Shown: positions 1-9,975 of the stretch, piece by piece
Layout: every line of letters begins with the position of its first letter
Numbering within the stretch: position 1 is the stretch's first letter
From: Branchiostoma floridae
Taxonomy: Eukaryota; Chordata; Leptocardii; Amphioxiformes; Branchiostomatidae
Assembly: GCF_000003815.2 (NCBI RefSeq)
Contig: NC_049984.1
Location: 19,777,939 to 19,841,938, forward strand
Length of the DNA stretch: 64,000 bases
Reading direction: 5' to 3'
Translations under genes and position numbers: made by a program
Notes under the pieces: model-generated
The model's database searches: none
The model's input: the letters and a program-made list of their open reading frames with translations, nothing else
What the model was told of the DNA's origin: nothing

Positions 1-279
1 TCTGAACAGCATAAATTGAGAGGCCCTTGATGAACCATGGTAATATTTGTAGGTGGGTTGGGGTCAGGACGACGAATGTCAAGTTTTACAATAGGTTTCT
101 TAGCGGCTTTTTGAGCTGCAGTGGAAATTCCGTTTTTGATATCTTCTAAATCTTATTTTCCAGGATACTGAGCACCGCTAAGTTCACCAAGAAGACACAG
201 AACAGTGCAACTGTCAGGGTGCCTGTAACTGTACCATTGTAGTCTCCACTCCCAGCTCCTATCAGTCCAGTCCGCCGGG

Positions 280-445
280 GTTGCAAAACTACCACCTGTC
301 AAGCACGAGCGTATACCAGCCCAGTCCGCCAGGGTTGCAAAACTATCACCTGTCAAGCACGAGCGTATACCAGCCCAGTCCGCCGGGGTTGCAAAACTAC
401 CACCTGTCAAGCCCGAGCACATACCAGCCCAGTCCGAAAGTGGCG
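280..445. repeat. 54-bp tandem repeat, three copies
   Basis: The word ttgcaaaact recurs at 281, 335 and 389, giving an exact 54-bp period. The second and third copies differ from the first by only a few bases, and a diverged partial copy follows to about 480. The period is a multiple of three, so on the plus strand it reads as an 18-residue repeat containing QNYHLSS and YQPSP from 281 to 520. I see no start context, splice evidence or domain, so I treat this as a minisatellite that happens to be open rather than a gene. Confidence 0.85.
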
Positions 446-527
446 AAATTCCATCTCTCCAGCCAGGCACAGTATCAACCAGGTCCCGTCGCAGACCGTT
501 ATGACCGTTACCTCCATTAATTACTGA

Positions 528-944
528 TTTTGTTTACCCACAGTATCACCGATTTCCCAACTGGCAGCGCCCCTCACAAGCTTTACTTACAGAGAACTCC
601 TGGGCACCTGCCTTGTTTCGGAGTCCTTTATACACCTGCTTTCTCATAAACGCGTTCTCCATCGTCCAGACAACCAGGACGTCGTCCGGATCCTTTCCGG
701 TGACAGCCGAGTCCCGCATCTAAAACATAACGCTGTTACTATCTACTCCTTGTGCACAAATCACTACATCCATCTTTCAGCCGAATGGATCCGCCGAGAC
801 GAGAACGACAAGGCTGATTATTTATCTAAGACCCACGATGACTATAAGTTGAACCCCACAGTCTTCGACAGTTCTCCTCTAGATGGTGGAACCCACACGC
901 ACAAGCCACGGACGCATTCACGACCACCTGGGAACGTCTCGTAG
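528..944 (+). pseudogene. DIRS/YR-type retroelement RNase H fragment
   Basis: The plus frame is open from just after a TGA at 525 to 944. It reads like the RNase H region of DIRS-type (tyrosine recombinase) retrotransposon polyproteins: a TYRELLGTCL segment, then a DNQDVVRIL segment with the typical acidic residue, then SAEWIRRDENDKADYLSK, which matches the family pattern of a W-I-P-R-E-x-N-x-x-A-D-x-L-S-R terminus. The downstream part that normally begins with W-G-P-H-T-like residues is visible only in another frame (WWNPHAQATDAF near 875-925), so the copy is frameshifted. No reverse transcriptase palm, tyrosine recombinase or split direct repeats are seen around it. It is a truncated relic. 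Confidence 0.7.
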
Positions 945-1085
945 CCACATAACGAAGTATGTTCAGGAATCGCTTCAGAACCGAGAAATGGGAGTAAAGC
1001 CCTACGGGCGATGTGTCCTCCTTGCTTAACATTCTTTTTTTATGCTACCCAGCTGTTCAAGTCCAGGCTATGAGTCGCTATTGAG

Positions 1086-1481
1086 GTGCTAAAAGAAGAA
1101 GAGTACGAGTTCCTCCGACAATCAGGACAGATCTACATGTTGGGTGAAGAGAGCGACGAGAAAGACAAGTCCGTCATCTGGGTGAAGCAACCTTCGTGGC
1201 CTGCACCCAGACTGACGGACATGGTCCTGAAGTGCCAGGTAGACGGACCAAAACCGGAGAAAGGACCTGGATTTCAGACAGCCTCCAAGAGACAGGACTT
1301 GGTGCCGAGATCTACAACTGGACGCCTGAGACTGACGACGGCATGGGCAATGAAAATGGACAGGTGCAGGAAAACGAGGAGTTCGTTGACAATGAAGATG
1401 GACAGGTGCAGGATGACAACGAGTTCCGTGGTTCTGAGTCAAGTTGATACAGCAGTGAAGAAAAAGATGTCAGCAGCATAA
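1086..1481 (+). CDS. Uncertain coding fragment with a PWWP-like start
   Basis: An open plus-strand stretch begins LKEEEYEFLRQSG and contains VIWVKQPSWPAPRL. That spacing of a hydrophobic strand, W, and a W-P-A element is reminiscent of the first strands of PWWP/Tudor-like chromatin-binding domains. The second half (after about residue 60) becomes low-complexity Met/Lys/Arg-rich, with a 30-bp internal repeat (gacaggtgcagga... at about 1360 and 1400), and does not look like a domain. It may be a single exon or a relic. The PWWP resemblance is by eye and weak. Confidence 0.25.
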   Translation: MLKEEEYEFLRQSGQIYMLGEESDEKDKSVIWVKQPSWPAPRLTDMVLKCQVDGPKPEKGPGFQTASKRQDLVPRSTTGRLRLTTAWAMKMDRCRKTRSSLTMKMDRCRMTTSSVVLSQVDTAVKKKMSAA

Positions 1482-1817
1482 AAACACTCGTACCACTTTG
1501 TCAATGACAAAGAAATCATGGTGCTCTTTGACGGAAAAGTATGTACAATTGATAAGTGTGGTAAACCACTACTGATAACTAAAAACTCGGCCATAACGAT
1601 AAAATACGAATGTCCAAACGTGCCATGTGGGAGTCCGATCATAAGCTCATGTTGGGAGCAGCATTATGTTTGAAGGGAACGTTCTCCTCCCTGATGCTAT
1701 CTTATTTGCAGAACTTTCAAGACGTTTTCTGACATTGAAAATGCAATGAACCTGTAGTGCTCCGGAGAAACACATTTCTACCACGTCCAGTGGACCTACC
1801 TGCTAAAATCTGTCTGG

Positions 1818-2175
1818 ACTACAGAGATGCCAGGGGACCTGCATGCGGCAGGGTATGTTGAAGAATGTTTTGCTAAGAGTCAAAGTGCCGGAGGACTCTA
1901 TCACATTATACCTGATGTCCTCAAGAGAAAGAAAGTGAAAAAAGATACTTTTAAGACAAGTTTAAGGAGAACAATCTACAGCTAATCAAAGACGCCAATC
2001 GGGATGTAGCCTATGGATATGGTCTTTGTGCTGTACTCGAGTTCAATCAGTCCGACATGTTCCCCACTGAAGTAGAGTTTTCCAGCTGTGGTGCAGATAA
2101 GGGTACTGTGCTATTAACTAAATTTAAGGAGTGGATCAGTTCATGTTCAGACGAGGATGTGGCATTTCGCTTATT
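1818..2175 (+). pseudogene. Broken copy of the DUF6589/ankyrin-type gene
   Basis: This stretch aligns closely, by eye, with the minus-strand coding sequence near 58250-58620 of the 1247-residue gene. Shared segments include EMPGDLHAAGYVEECFAKSQ, DVLKRKKVKK and, in a second frame, VAYGYGLCAVLEF and the acidic stretch before VAFR. A short deletion after the KKVKK codons (about 1945) shifts the frame, and in-frame stops follow. Similarity starts abruptly near 1818 and ends near 2175, where the intact gene continues into its RIQSVNLF segment. It is a truncated, nonfunctional paralogue about 56 kb from the intact gene and in opposite orientation, which shows the gene family is multicopy. Confidence 0.85.
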
Positions 2176-2949
2176 TTTATAGACAAAACCTAATACTGGC
2201 TTGGAAATGTTTATGATTTCGTCCAATTCAGGAAAAGGACCGACATGACACAGCACGAAGACACATTGGTGAAGCTCTGGAACCGGGGCATGAATAACAC
2301 CTCCTCAAATGATGCAGGATGCTGCCATGCTGACTGGATTTAAAAGGAAGCAAATCAAGGCTAGTAATACTGTACCTATATTCTTTCTTTGGCACAGCTT
2401 ATCATTGCATTTCAGAATGCATAGCAGAATTGTACTATCGCTGCATGTCAGTACATGCAGGATAGGAAGTTCATATTGTCAAATGATTACTTTTCAGGAT
2501 TGGATATGTAAGAGGAGACAAAAAGACAAACATGGCATGCAGCACACAAGACCTAAAGTAAAGCCAAAGGTATCGAAAAGGCAGAGGTCAGGCCTTGACT
2601 GCTTCTTAAGTGACAGGATGAAAGGTATGTTTTGTATTATGTTACACTTGACTTATGTGTGTATTCGTATTCATTATGTAGAAATGTATAGTGATCACAA
2701 TAAATATTTCCTCCGGCTATAACTAAGCTCAAAGTGCAGCAAGGCAATTGCCTATACCAAGTGTCCAGGCATATAGTGCTAGCTAGGAGTCCAGCCTTGT
2801 TGACTTTGGGTCAATGATAACAATGACCTAGACTTTGTTACCTGACCTGTTGGAATTGAATACACACATAGGGACTGCACGCTCTTTTCTATTAACTGTA
2901 GAAAGATTTTTACCATTGATTGTAGCTGGGCAACTGAAATTTAACTGTT

Positions 2950-3309
2950 ATCAGTATATTGTTTACGGAAGGATGTGGGACAAGCCCCATCTTTACAGCT
3001 TTGTTCCACAGAACATCTGGTCAATACCGAGTCTGGGAACCAGGACCCACACAAACCCATACATAACGAAGGTCCACAAGATCGTCAATGAGAGGTGCAG
3101 GAAGGTTCGATACAATGCTGCACACCCAAAGGAGAAAGGTGAGAAAAAACTTTGCTTTTATACTAATCTGACTTTTTGGACAAGAGGCTATAATATTGCA
3201 AGAAATGTTCGGCATCTTTAAATCTATACAACTTTAAGTTTTTGTAAACTCCCTTTTGTTTTTCTGTTTTTTTACAGGTCATCAGTCTATGCACTACAGC
3301 TCACACAAG
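2950..3309 (+). pseudogene. Candidate exons upstream of the HECT-like segment
   Basis: An open stretch encoding WDKPHLYSFVPQNIWSIPSL...TKVHKIVNERCRKVRYNAAH ends at 3138 with a good donor (aaag|gtgaga). After a T-rich tract ending in tttacag, a 32-nt candidate exon runs 3278-3309 (GHQSMHYSSHK) and is followed by gtaagc. Both lie in the same orientation as the HECT-like exon at 3630. I do not recognise the domain. The splice borders are consistent, but whether the gene is expressed cannot be judged. Confidence 0.4.
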
Positions 3310-3629
3310 GTAAGCAGTTATAACATCTATGTTTTTGATGTAGCGGTATTATGGCATCCGGTAGAATTATGAGAATTGATGTTAGACTTTTTACAATATA
3401 ACCCCCTTGAAGTAATGCAAGGGAAATCTCTGGTGGTCGGTTCTATTTTGCTGAAAACAATGGTAATGAGAAATACATGTAGTTTTAATATTTTGAAGCT
3501 GTATGGAAGATATGTATCACCATTCTCACCAAGATGAATATCAGAAATATTTGGGCTGTGTTGTGGAGTGGTTCAAATTTATGTGCTCATTTGGCCATTT
3601 CTTAAAATGTTTTTGTTTTCTCCTTGCAG

Positions 3630-4111
3630 TGAAGCAAAGCAGCGACTTTGTGACATTGTCATAGGTCTACATGTAGAAAATGTCAACCTCAATGATGAAA
3701 AAACGTATGTAGTCCGGAGGGACAATGTTTGGAAATCACTAAAAGAAAAACTGGCCAACAAAATACGATCCCTTAAAAAATGAGAAGGTCGAGTTTATTG
3801 GCGAGGAGAGCACACAGGATTTAGGAGGGCCAAGAAACGAAATGTTTCGCCTCGCCCTTCAGGGAATGTTTGAGAACAGCGGGCTTTTCGAGCCTAGCCC
3901 AGACGGCTACCTGCCCGGAAATTCCCCCGTGGCTTTGATCCAAGGGGATTTTGTAGTGGCAGGCAATGCCATGGCCATGTCTGTGGTACACTTTGGGCCC
4001 TCTCGTAGCTACTTCCATCCTGTCATTGTGGCAGCTTTGTCAGGGGAGAAGCTGCCAGACATGTCACACTTCAACCATGTCGACCCCGCCATGGCAGCGT
4101 TTGTCGAGGAG
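3630..4111 (+). pseudogene. HECT-like E3 ligase N-lobe exon, frameshifted
   Basis: The exon starts after tctccttgcag and ends before gtaagc. It encodes segments typical of the HECT N-lobe: RRDNVWKSLKEKL, then FIGEESTQDLGGPRNEMFRL, then NSGLFEPSPDGYLPGNS, VALIQGDFVVAGNAMAMSV and an HFGPS...HPVIV segment. HECT domains accept ubiquitin on a C-lobe cysteine; no C-lobe is seen here. The frame changes after KIRSLKK at about 3775-3783, inside a run of six A, where a TGA is read in the first frame. The break could be real or a homopolymer sequencing error. The closest named proteins I can think of are the G2E3-like HECT proteins, which are expanded in several aquatic animals; that assignment is tentative. 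Confidence 0.6.
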
Positions 4112-4304
4112 GTAAGCTTAACACAAAAAAAGTTGGAAACTTGATTTTGATCTGTATATCTCAATATATACTCTATCAATTGTTATGTACATCTTTATAA
4201 TGCTTGTTTATTGCCCCTTACAATGTTATTCCATTTGTTATGATCGTATATTAAGTATTTCAGCAGTTTTGTCGTCCACTTGCCTGGTTAGCGTTGGTGA
4301 AACA

Positions 4305-4404
4305 NNNNNNNNNNNNNNNNNNNNNNNNNNNNNNNNNNNNNNNNNNNNNNNNNNNNNNNNNNNNNNNNNNNNNNNNNNNNNNNNNNNNNNNNNNNNNNNN
4401 NNNN
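4305..4404. other. Assembly gap of 100 N
   Basis: Exactly 100 N, so probably a placeholder of unknown true length. It falls in the sequence between the HECT-like exon (ending 4111) and the next candidate exon, so coding exons could be hidden. Confidence 0.99.
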
Positions 4405-4972
4405 ACAACCAGACGCAGCCCATGTGAACGAATGCCACCTGCCATCAAGATTATGTCAACACATGTCCAGCAGGTTAAACGCACCACACAGCGTGGTAAA
4501 ATGCAGACATGGTGTGCAGGGGGCAAAACTGGTCATTATCCCAGTATGTAGGTGAGAAATGAATCGTAACATTCTCTTCTTAAAAATACAGTGTTATTTC
4601 TGAATAGATCAATAGATGAATAGAACTCTTAACATGAATGCTGCACTCTCTCCATGGTATGAAATATTTTTTCTTCCTATTTTTCTTCAGCCAAAACCAT
4701 TGGTGGTTGTTGCGTGTACAACTTCCTTTGTGTGGCACCTGTAAGCCCAAGAAGGTACAGTACAGGCTTAAACCTTTAATAAACCGTTAATAAAGAATGA
4801 TTAAAAATATACTATAATTAATTTTGTGTACACATATTAACAACATAAAGCAAGTAAACTGAAATGACAAATGAGCCTGTTCTACTTTTAAAATGTTAAG
4901 TAGCATCCAGCAATCTGTGTCATGTTTACTATATCAGAGAAATCTATAACAAGAGAACTTCTTATCTTTCAG

Positions 4973-5096
4973 CTCATTGGCTGGGTTATTGACCAGAATG
5001 TCGCCGAGAAGTTGGAGCAAGCCATGAGAGATGTGGGAGTTGGGACGTTTTACTTAAGACAGGAGGGAAATACGCAGGGCACCAGCACCTTCAAGT
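4973..5096 (+). pseudogene. Exon shared with the segment at 41659
   Basis: After atctttcag an open segment reads LIGWVIDQNVAEKLEQAMRD, then VGTFYLRQEGNTQG. A second locus at 41659, also right after a ttacttcag acceptor, reads LIGW, then a DQ..EK.E...R..D pattern and STFYIRQEA. The conserved layout (same acceptor position, LIGW start, TFY-IRQE end) shows one gene family with at least two copies in the window. I do not know its function. It lies downstream of the HECT-like exon in the same orientation and may belong to the same gene. Confidence 0.5.
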
Positions 5097-5607
5097 GTAT
5101 GTCTTTGTCAGGTATGACATTTCTTCACATGTATAATGATCAAGCCCGCAAAACAAACATAATTTTAAGCTAACCTGGTACAAGCTTAACTGTTGCAAAA
5201 AATATAATATTTGGATTACGTATAAATTGAATTGCAATTTGAACTATAAAGGACATAGATCTAATAACTGCAATTCACTTTTACCCACAAAGAGCTCAAG
5301 AAAGCTATAAAGGTCATCCTTATAGTAAAGGTTATAAAGTACCTGTTTTTGCCTCCCTACCATTTTGTGTAAATACATATGGTGAAGTTCAAATAAATAA
5401 ATAAATAACAGCAAGGAGCAAAGGTTCCGCACAAGATCTCCGAGAGGAAAGCCCTCCTTAAAGAACTTCTGGGAGGAGCAGAAAGGGTGAGCTGTTTCAA
5501 AGTAGATGTTGTTCGACCCTTTTGATATTTGAAAATGTGCTGAACTAATGTGTATGGCTTCACATTTGAACCCGTTTTCTCCACATTTACTGTTTGCCCT
5601 ATGTAGA

Positions 5608-5900
5608 TAACACTACCTGGGAGGCCAGGTAATCGCGTACAGATCCGAGTGGCTGATGTTCAAGAGATTTGGCAGGTAAGTTGCAAAATTTGTAATTGGG
5701 TAATTTCTTCTATAGAAAAAAGATCATTAATAAAACGCAGAACAAATGATAGACACAAAAATTAGCGCAATGATTTATCTATACCATAATATACTGCCCT
5801 CTTCACAGGAGTTCTCGAGGATTATGGACATGCTCAAGGACCCAATGCTCCATTACAACGATAAAGCAGCTGGAATAGATTGACTTTGAAGTGTACTTTC
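5608..5900 (+). pseudogene. Copy of the minus-strand 38.4-38.7 kb gene exons, broken
   Basis: The segment ending at about 5673 reads VQIRVADVQEIWQ followed by gtaagt. After an intron ending cttcacag, the next exon reads EFSRIMDMLKDPMLHYNDKA. The minus strand at 38641-38700 and 38377-38506 reads IRLTDIQGIWQ, then EFSRIMDMPKDPRLHNNYKA, with the same intron position. Here the second exon breaks at about 5878 with an in-frame TGA, and the rest (FEVYFRPDNIVCERIFDDKAW) is in another frame, where the other copy has a TPYMH segment. It is therefore a diverged, disabled paralogue. Confidence 0.65.
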
Positions 5901-5943
5901 GTCCAGACAACATTGTCTGTGAAAGGATCTTTGATGACAAGGC

Positions 5944-6216
5944 GTGGCAACAAATGAATCTGTCTTGTCTAAGCTAGACCACTTCTACAGAAGTGCAATC
6001 ATGCCAAAAGTGTTGACTAAAGAGTCAAGCGTGAATAAGATACAATTAAAACCCGAAGACCCAGCGAAATGGTACAAAGAGTTGAAGTCCGTTTGCAACG
6101 TTGTAAAACCTACCAGTGTCATCCATGTACTAAATGTTGCCACCAACAACCACAAGGCTGTAACAGATGCGATAAACAAACACCTGTCGTCGTTTCTCTA
6201 CTGCAATTCAACTTGA
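5944..6216 (+). CDS. Unidentified open segment
   Basis: A 90-residue open segment begins MATNESVLSKLDHFYRSAIM and contains QLKPEDPAKWYKELKSV. The composition looks like coding sequence rather than chance. It follows the broken exon at 5815-5940 directly and could be its C-terminal continuation. I do not recognise a domain. From 6220 to 7400 I see no gene: only AT-rich sequence and short unconvincing open stretches. Confidence 0.3.
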   Translation: MATNESVLSKLDHFYRSAIMPKVLTKESSVNKIQLKPEDPAKWYKELKSVCNVVKPTSVIHVLNVATNNHKAVTDAINKHLSSFLYCNST

Positions 6217-7439
6217 GATACTGGATTTACCTTTCTTCGTTCATTCATGAGTCAGCCAATTCATTCCAAAATAAAATGACATGTGGCATGTGGCCGTTGA
6301 CATTAATCGTCTACAACCTGCCACCAGAGATAAGGACGCTCTTCAACTTGCTTCTGCTGGTCAGCACTATAGCAGGCATCGTTTTTTATTACTTTTCTCT
6401 AGTAAGTGTTACAGCACCCGCCTTATGTAAGTTATACGTCGCTGCCCACCGAAGTACAATGGCGTTTTCCCTAGAAATCGCAAGGTGGCAGTTCTTCACA
6501 GTAAAAAACAAACACAACATCCGGGCACTGACCGTCCCATCGTTCTCTTTTCCCGAAACTTCTTTTCGTCGAAGGGTTTGCAAAGTTTTCTTTGTCTCTC
6601 GACTTGGTGGTTTTTTCTGCTTTTCGTAGCGATTTACTTCTGTCCTTCTGGCACAGTGGGCCCTATAGTAATAGGGACTGTTTAGTCTCCGTAGGTCACT
6701 TTGTGAAGTGTTATTTTTGCACATTTTTCACAATTGCTGTTTTCTCTTACAGCACGCCTTTTTCAGATTTCACGCGCTAGCTCAGGGCAAGTACTGTCTT
6801 GTCTAGCCAACGAGTTTACACTTTACTATGAATCCTACCACGTCGTTTGAACCTGGCAAGATGTTTCCGCCTGTATCTTATCTGCAGGCGGGGATCTCTG
6901 GCGAGACACATCTCACTTACCAGATGGCCGGGAGTGGGATGTCACGCCATACGCAAACCCCTGTCGCATCTACTTTTCGGCGACTCCAGGAATCGTCCAA
7001 AAACCTTACGAAAACTAGATATCCAGGATTCGTACTTCCGGTGCCGTCAATCATGGTGATTGACAGTACAGAAAACATTATTATGCACGCCCATGTTTCC
7101 ATATATGGGTCGACCTCGTGAGACCTCGACAGACTCAAGTTGCGAGAGATTAAAACCCGGAAGTGACCGCTGCCCTCCCCATGATAGGACGTCATCTGAA
7201 TGCGTCATCTAACACATAAATAGAATGTGACGCTACACGAAAAACAAATTCAAACAAACAACACATAATATAGTCGTGCGACTGTTATTGTCTATCGTTG
7301 TGGACAACGGTTGTCTTCAGACATGCGTTCAGGGTATTACGGGGCACCCGCGGTGCAGGATACCATTGCGGTGCGTGCGTGACCCACAGTGACCGCTTGC
7401 TCGCAAATCAAAAATGGCGGGAGAATTCCTTATTTTCGT

Positions 7440-7735
7440 CAGGCGTTCAGGCCGTTTTCTGGATATCCAGGAATCGTCCTCCTGTTCAGGCCGTTTTCTG
7501 GATATCCAGGATTCGTCCTGAGTCTGTTCAAGTCGTTTTCTGGATATCCAGGATTCGTCCTGAGCCTGTTCAAGCCGTTTTCTGGATATCCAGGAAGCGT
7601 CCTCCTGTTCAAGCCGTTTTCTGGATATCCAGGATTCGTCCTGAGCCTGTTCAAGCCGTTTTCTGGATATCCAGGAAGCGTCCTCCTGTTCAAGCCGTTT
7701 CCTGGATATCCAGGATGTGGACCAGGCCTTGTGTG
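7440..7735. repeat. 39/42-bp palindrome-bearing minisatellite
   Basis: The 12-bp palindrome ctggatatccag occurs at 7459, 7498, 7540, 7582, 7621, 7663 and 7702. Spacings are 39, 42, 42, 39, 42 and 39 bp. The long and short units differ by one triplet (gag in cctgagcctg). All spacings are multiples of three, so no frameshift arises, and frames on both strands stay open across the array, giving FSGYPG-like repeats on plus and WISRKR-like repeats on minus. Single copies of the palindrome with the same following bases also lie at 8001, and one mismatch away near 7017, so the array expanded from a dispersed motif. I do not call the open frames genes. Confidence 0.9.
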
Positions 7736-8049
7736 ACAAAGGGACGCCATCTGGATGCTATTAACACGTTACCGTGAATGTGTCGCTATACGGAAAACAA
7801 CAGTAACTTTATCCCATCTTGACTGCCATTTGTTAATTCATTACGCAAAAAGCATTTTTGGCCTGATACGTAACGTAAGTAACATGTAAACATCAAAGTA
7901 TCATTATCAACATTCGTTTAAGTTCTGTAACAACAGGATCAACAGAATAAACTACACGATCTTCTTGCGGGTCGTCTTGATATTCTGCTCAGGACGATTC
8001 CTGGATATCCAGGATTCGGCATATTACGAAAGTTAGATACTGACGAAAG

Positions 8050-8391
8050 TTGGATACAACAACCCCTGCCACTTTTGGCACCAACAGTGCAGTACCCACC
8101 GCCGCCGCCAGTTCGCTGCCGGTCAGCATACTGGGAGCACCCGCAGCTGGTGTTTTTGCACCAGCAGGCGGCGGAGGCACTGGGGCGTTTCAGCCCAATC
8201 CTGCTCTGGCTACAGGTATGCCATGGAGCGTTTTTTCCGAGTTCAGTAGACTCATGAATGACATGAGGTCGGCTTTGGACCAGTCCAATAGCCATTGGAC
8301 CATTGACCAATTACTCACGGCCTCTATCCCTGGACGGGGTTCAGGCATGATCACCGCCTCAAAGCTAAAATTTGTAGTGACTAGAAATTAA
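8050..8391 (+). other. Ala/Gly/Pro-rich open segment, origin unknown
   Basis: An open plus-strand stretch rich in Ala, Gly and Pro (PTAAASSLPVSILGAPAAGV and similar) becomes more ordinary near its end (WSVFSEFSRLMNDMRSALDQ). It is followed within 80 bp by a retroelement-like RNase H end. Such Ala/Pro-rich linkers precede structured parts in some retroelement ORFs, so this may be part of the same relic. No domain is recognised. Confidence 0.3.
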
Positions 8392-8469
8392 ACACTTCAC
8401 AGTGACAACACAACACACCACAGCACTGAGTCAAAACATGACTTCAGCATCGCAGAACATCACATACCG

Positions 8470-8733
8470 GTGGCAGACAATAGACTAGCCGACTTCTTTA
8501 GTCGTTGGCACACGGAATCCAGATACCAAACGCAGTTCCGAGCAGCTACGGCTGGCGAAGCCTGGACAGAGATACCGGTATGCCAGACCTGGTCCCAGTT
8601 TTCCCATCAATGGACCCTGAACGAAGAGAATAACATACTGTATGAAGCATTGTCCAAGCGTACTGCTACATCTTTTAAAGCACCAGTGAACAATAAGCAC
8701 GATAATCAAACGCCATCACCCGTTCTTTGGTGA
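8470..8733 (+). pseudogene. Retroelement polyprotein C-terminal scrap
   Basis: The reading begins VADNRLADFFSRWHTESRYQ (codons from about 8470). The N-x-x-A-D-x-x-S-R-W pattern is the usual end of RNase H domains in DIRS/Ngaro-type and related retroelements. The remaining ~60 residues (TEIPVCQTWSQFSHQWTL) have the look of a short tail before the stop. No upstream RNase H core is in frame, so only the tail is preserved. Which retroelement clade it came from cannot be said from this piece. Confidence 0.45.
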
Positions 8734-9279
8734 TAGTGCTGACACCTAATTTAAGCTCCGATTAGCCAAATCTAGCCTGTGCATATGGATATTACACTAA
8801 ATTGCACTAGAAGACGCGGAGCCGAATGTGAACCTAAAATGTGAAATAATGATTTAAAAATGAATAAATGATCTTTAAATGTATTTCAGATTTTGTGCTG
8901 AAGATGGAAGTAAGACTGAGTGGACCGATGTACGAGGACTTTCACAGATGCGCAGGATCTTTGCCAACAAGTGCACTTCAGCAAGGGACTAGGTAGGTAG
9001 TAGGTAGGCACTTCAGCCTGCCGGGGCACGGAAAGAAAACTGCATGTCTAAAGAACAGCTAAGTTCTTTGACTTGATTCACTATTAATCGTCTTACAGCT
9101 GCGAACAGTTGTTACATGTGACAACAACAATACTAGTACTGCCGACAAAGAATAACAACACTGTATTTTAAACATATTCTATCATTTATATTCTAACTCA
9201 TACATGTGTTCAATTCCTGGTATTCTAACAGTTGGCAATGGCGACTGTCTTTGCAATACGGTCATGCTGCTGACTGGAA

Positions 9280-9760
9280 GTGACGACTGCACAGCAGTGC
9301 TGCGTTTGGGTGCCACAGTTTATGCCGAAATACAGGTACTTGTTAGGAGATCAAAAGAACTTGAAGTTTGACTCCTGCAAATGTAAATCTGAAACAATCA
9401 AGGCAACGATGCCACCAGAGGCATCAGAAGGCGTGCACCGATCACAAGAGACGGGCGAAGAAAACGACATCAACATAGGGGACACAGTCCTAGCTGAACG
9501 TTTTATGTATTCATCCGGACTGAGATGGCACGATTTTCTTTAATCATTGTACCGGTAGCAAGCGTGGAGTTATGATATTAGTTACAAAAGGCATAGTTGT
9601 ACACGATTGCATTAAAGACAATGATGGCCGATTGTTAATACTAAAAAAAGCGATCCGGTCCAAGAGCAAGGGGCGAAGAGGAAGTACAACCACACCTCAG
9701 CAGAGATGTACAAGGGATATCTTCCCGTCAGGTAGACGGCGCGGTGCCCAGCACATGTAG
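9280..9760 (+). other. Two unidentified short open segments
   Basis: Open stretches at 9280-9543 and 9572-9760 have mixed composition (TIKATMPPEASEGVHRSQE; then VVHDCIKDNDGRLLILKKAI and a basic SKGRRG segment). Neither shows a domain I recognise. They lie upstream of the hAT relic in the same orientation and could be parts of its N-terminal region; that is a guess. 8740-9280 holds nothing I can identify. Confidence 0.15.
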
Positions 9761-9975
9761 CGTAGATGATTTCGGCGCGGGTACCGGGTCCAGCACATCT
9801 TGTGAGGATGACTTCTACAATAGTCCGGCTCCAAGTTACTAGTAATCTCGCGCTCCAAGCTCATCTCATGTAGAGGACGACGTCAGAATGTTAACGGACA
9901 TGTTTCCGGGCTCCCTAGGCAGCCTGGGCCACAACGCTGTGATGGACATCAGGGCCAGGTCGCAGAGCATAGATA

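Noticed and set aside
7298-7777. 100- to 160-residue frames on both strands with FSGYPG or WISRKR repeats
   Set aside because: They result from a minisatellite whose units are multiples of three with no stop codons; both strands are open equally.
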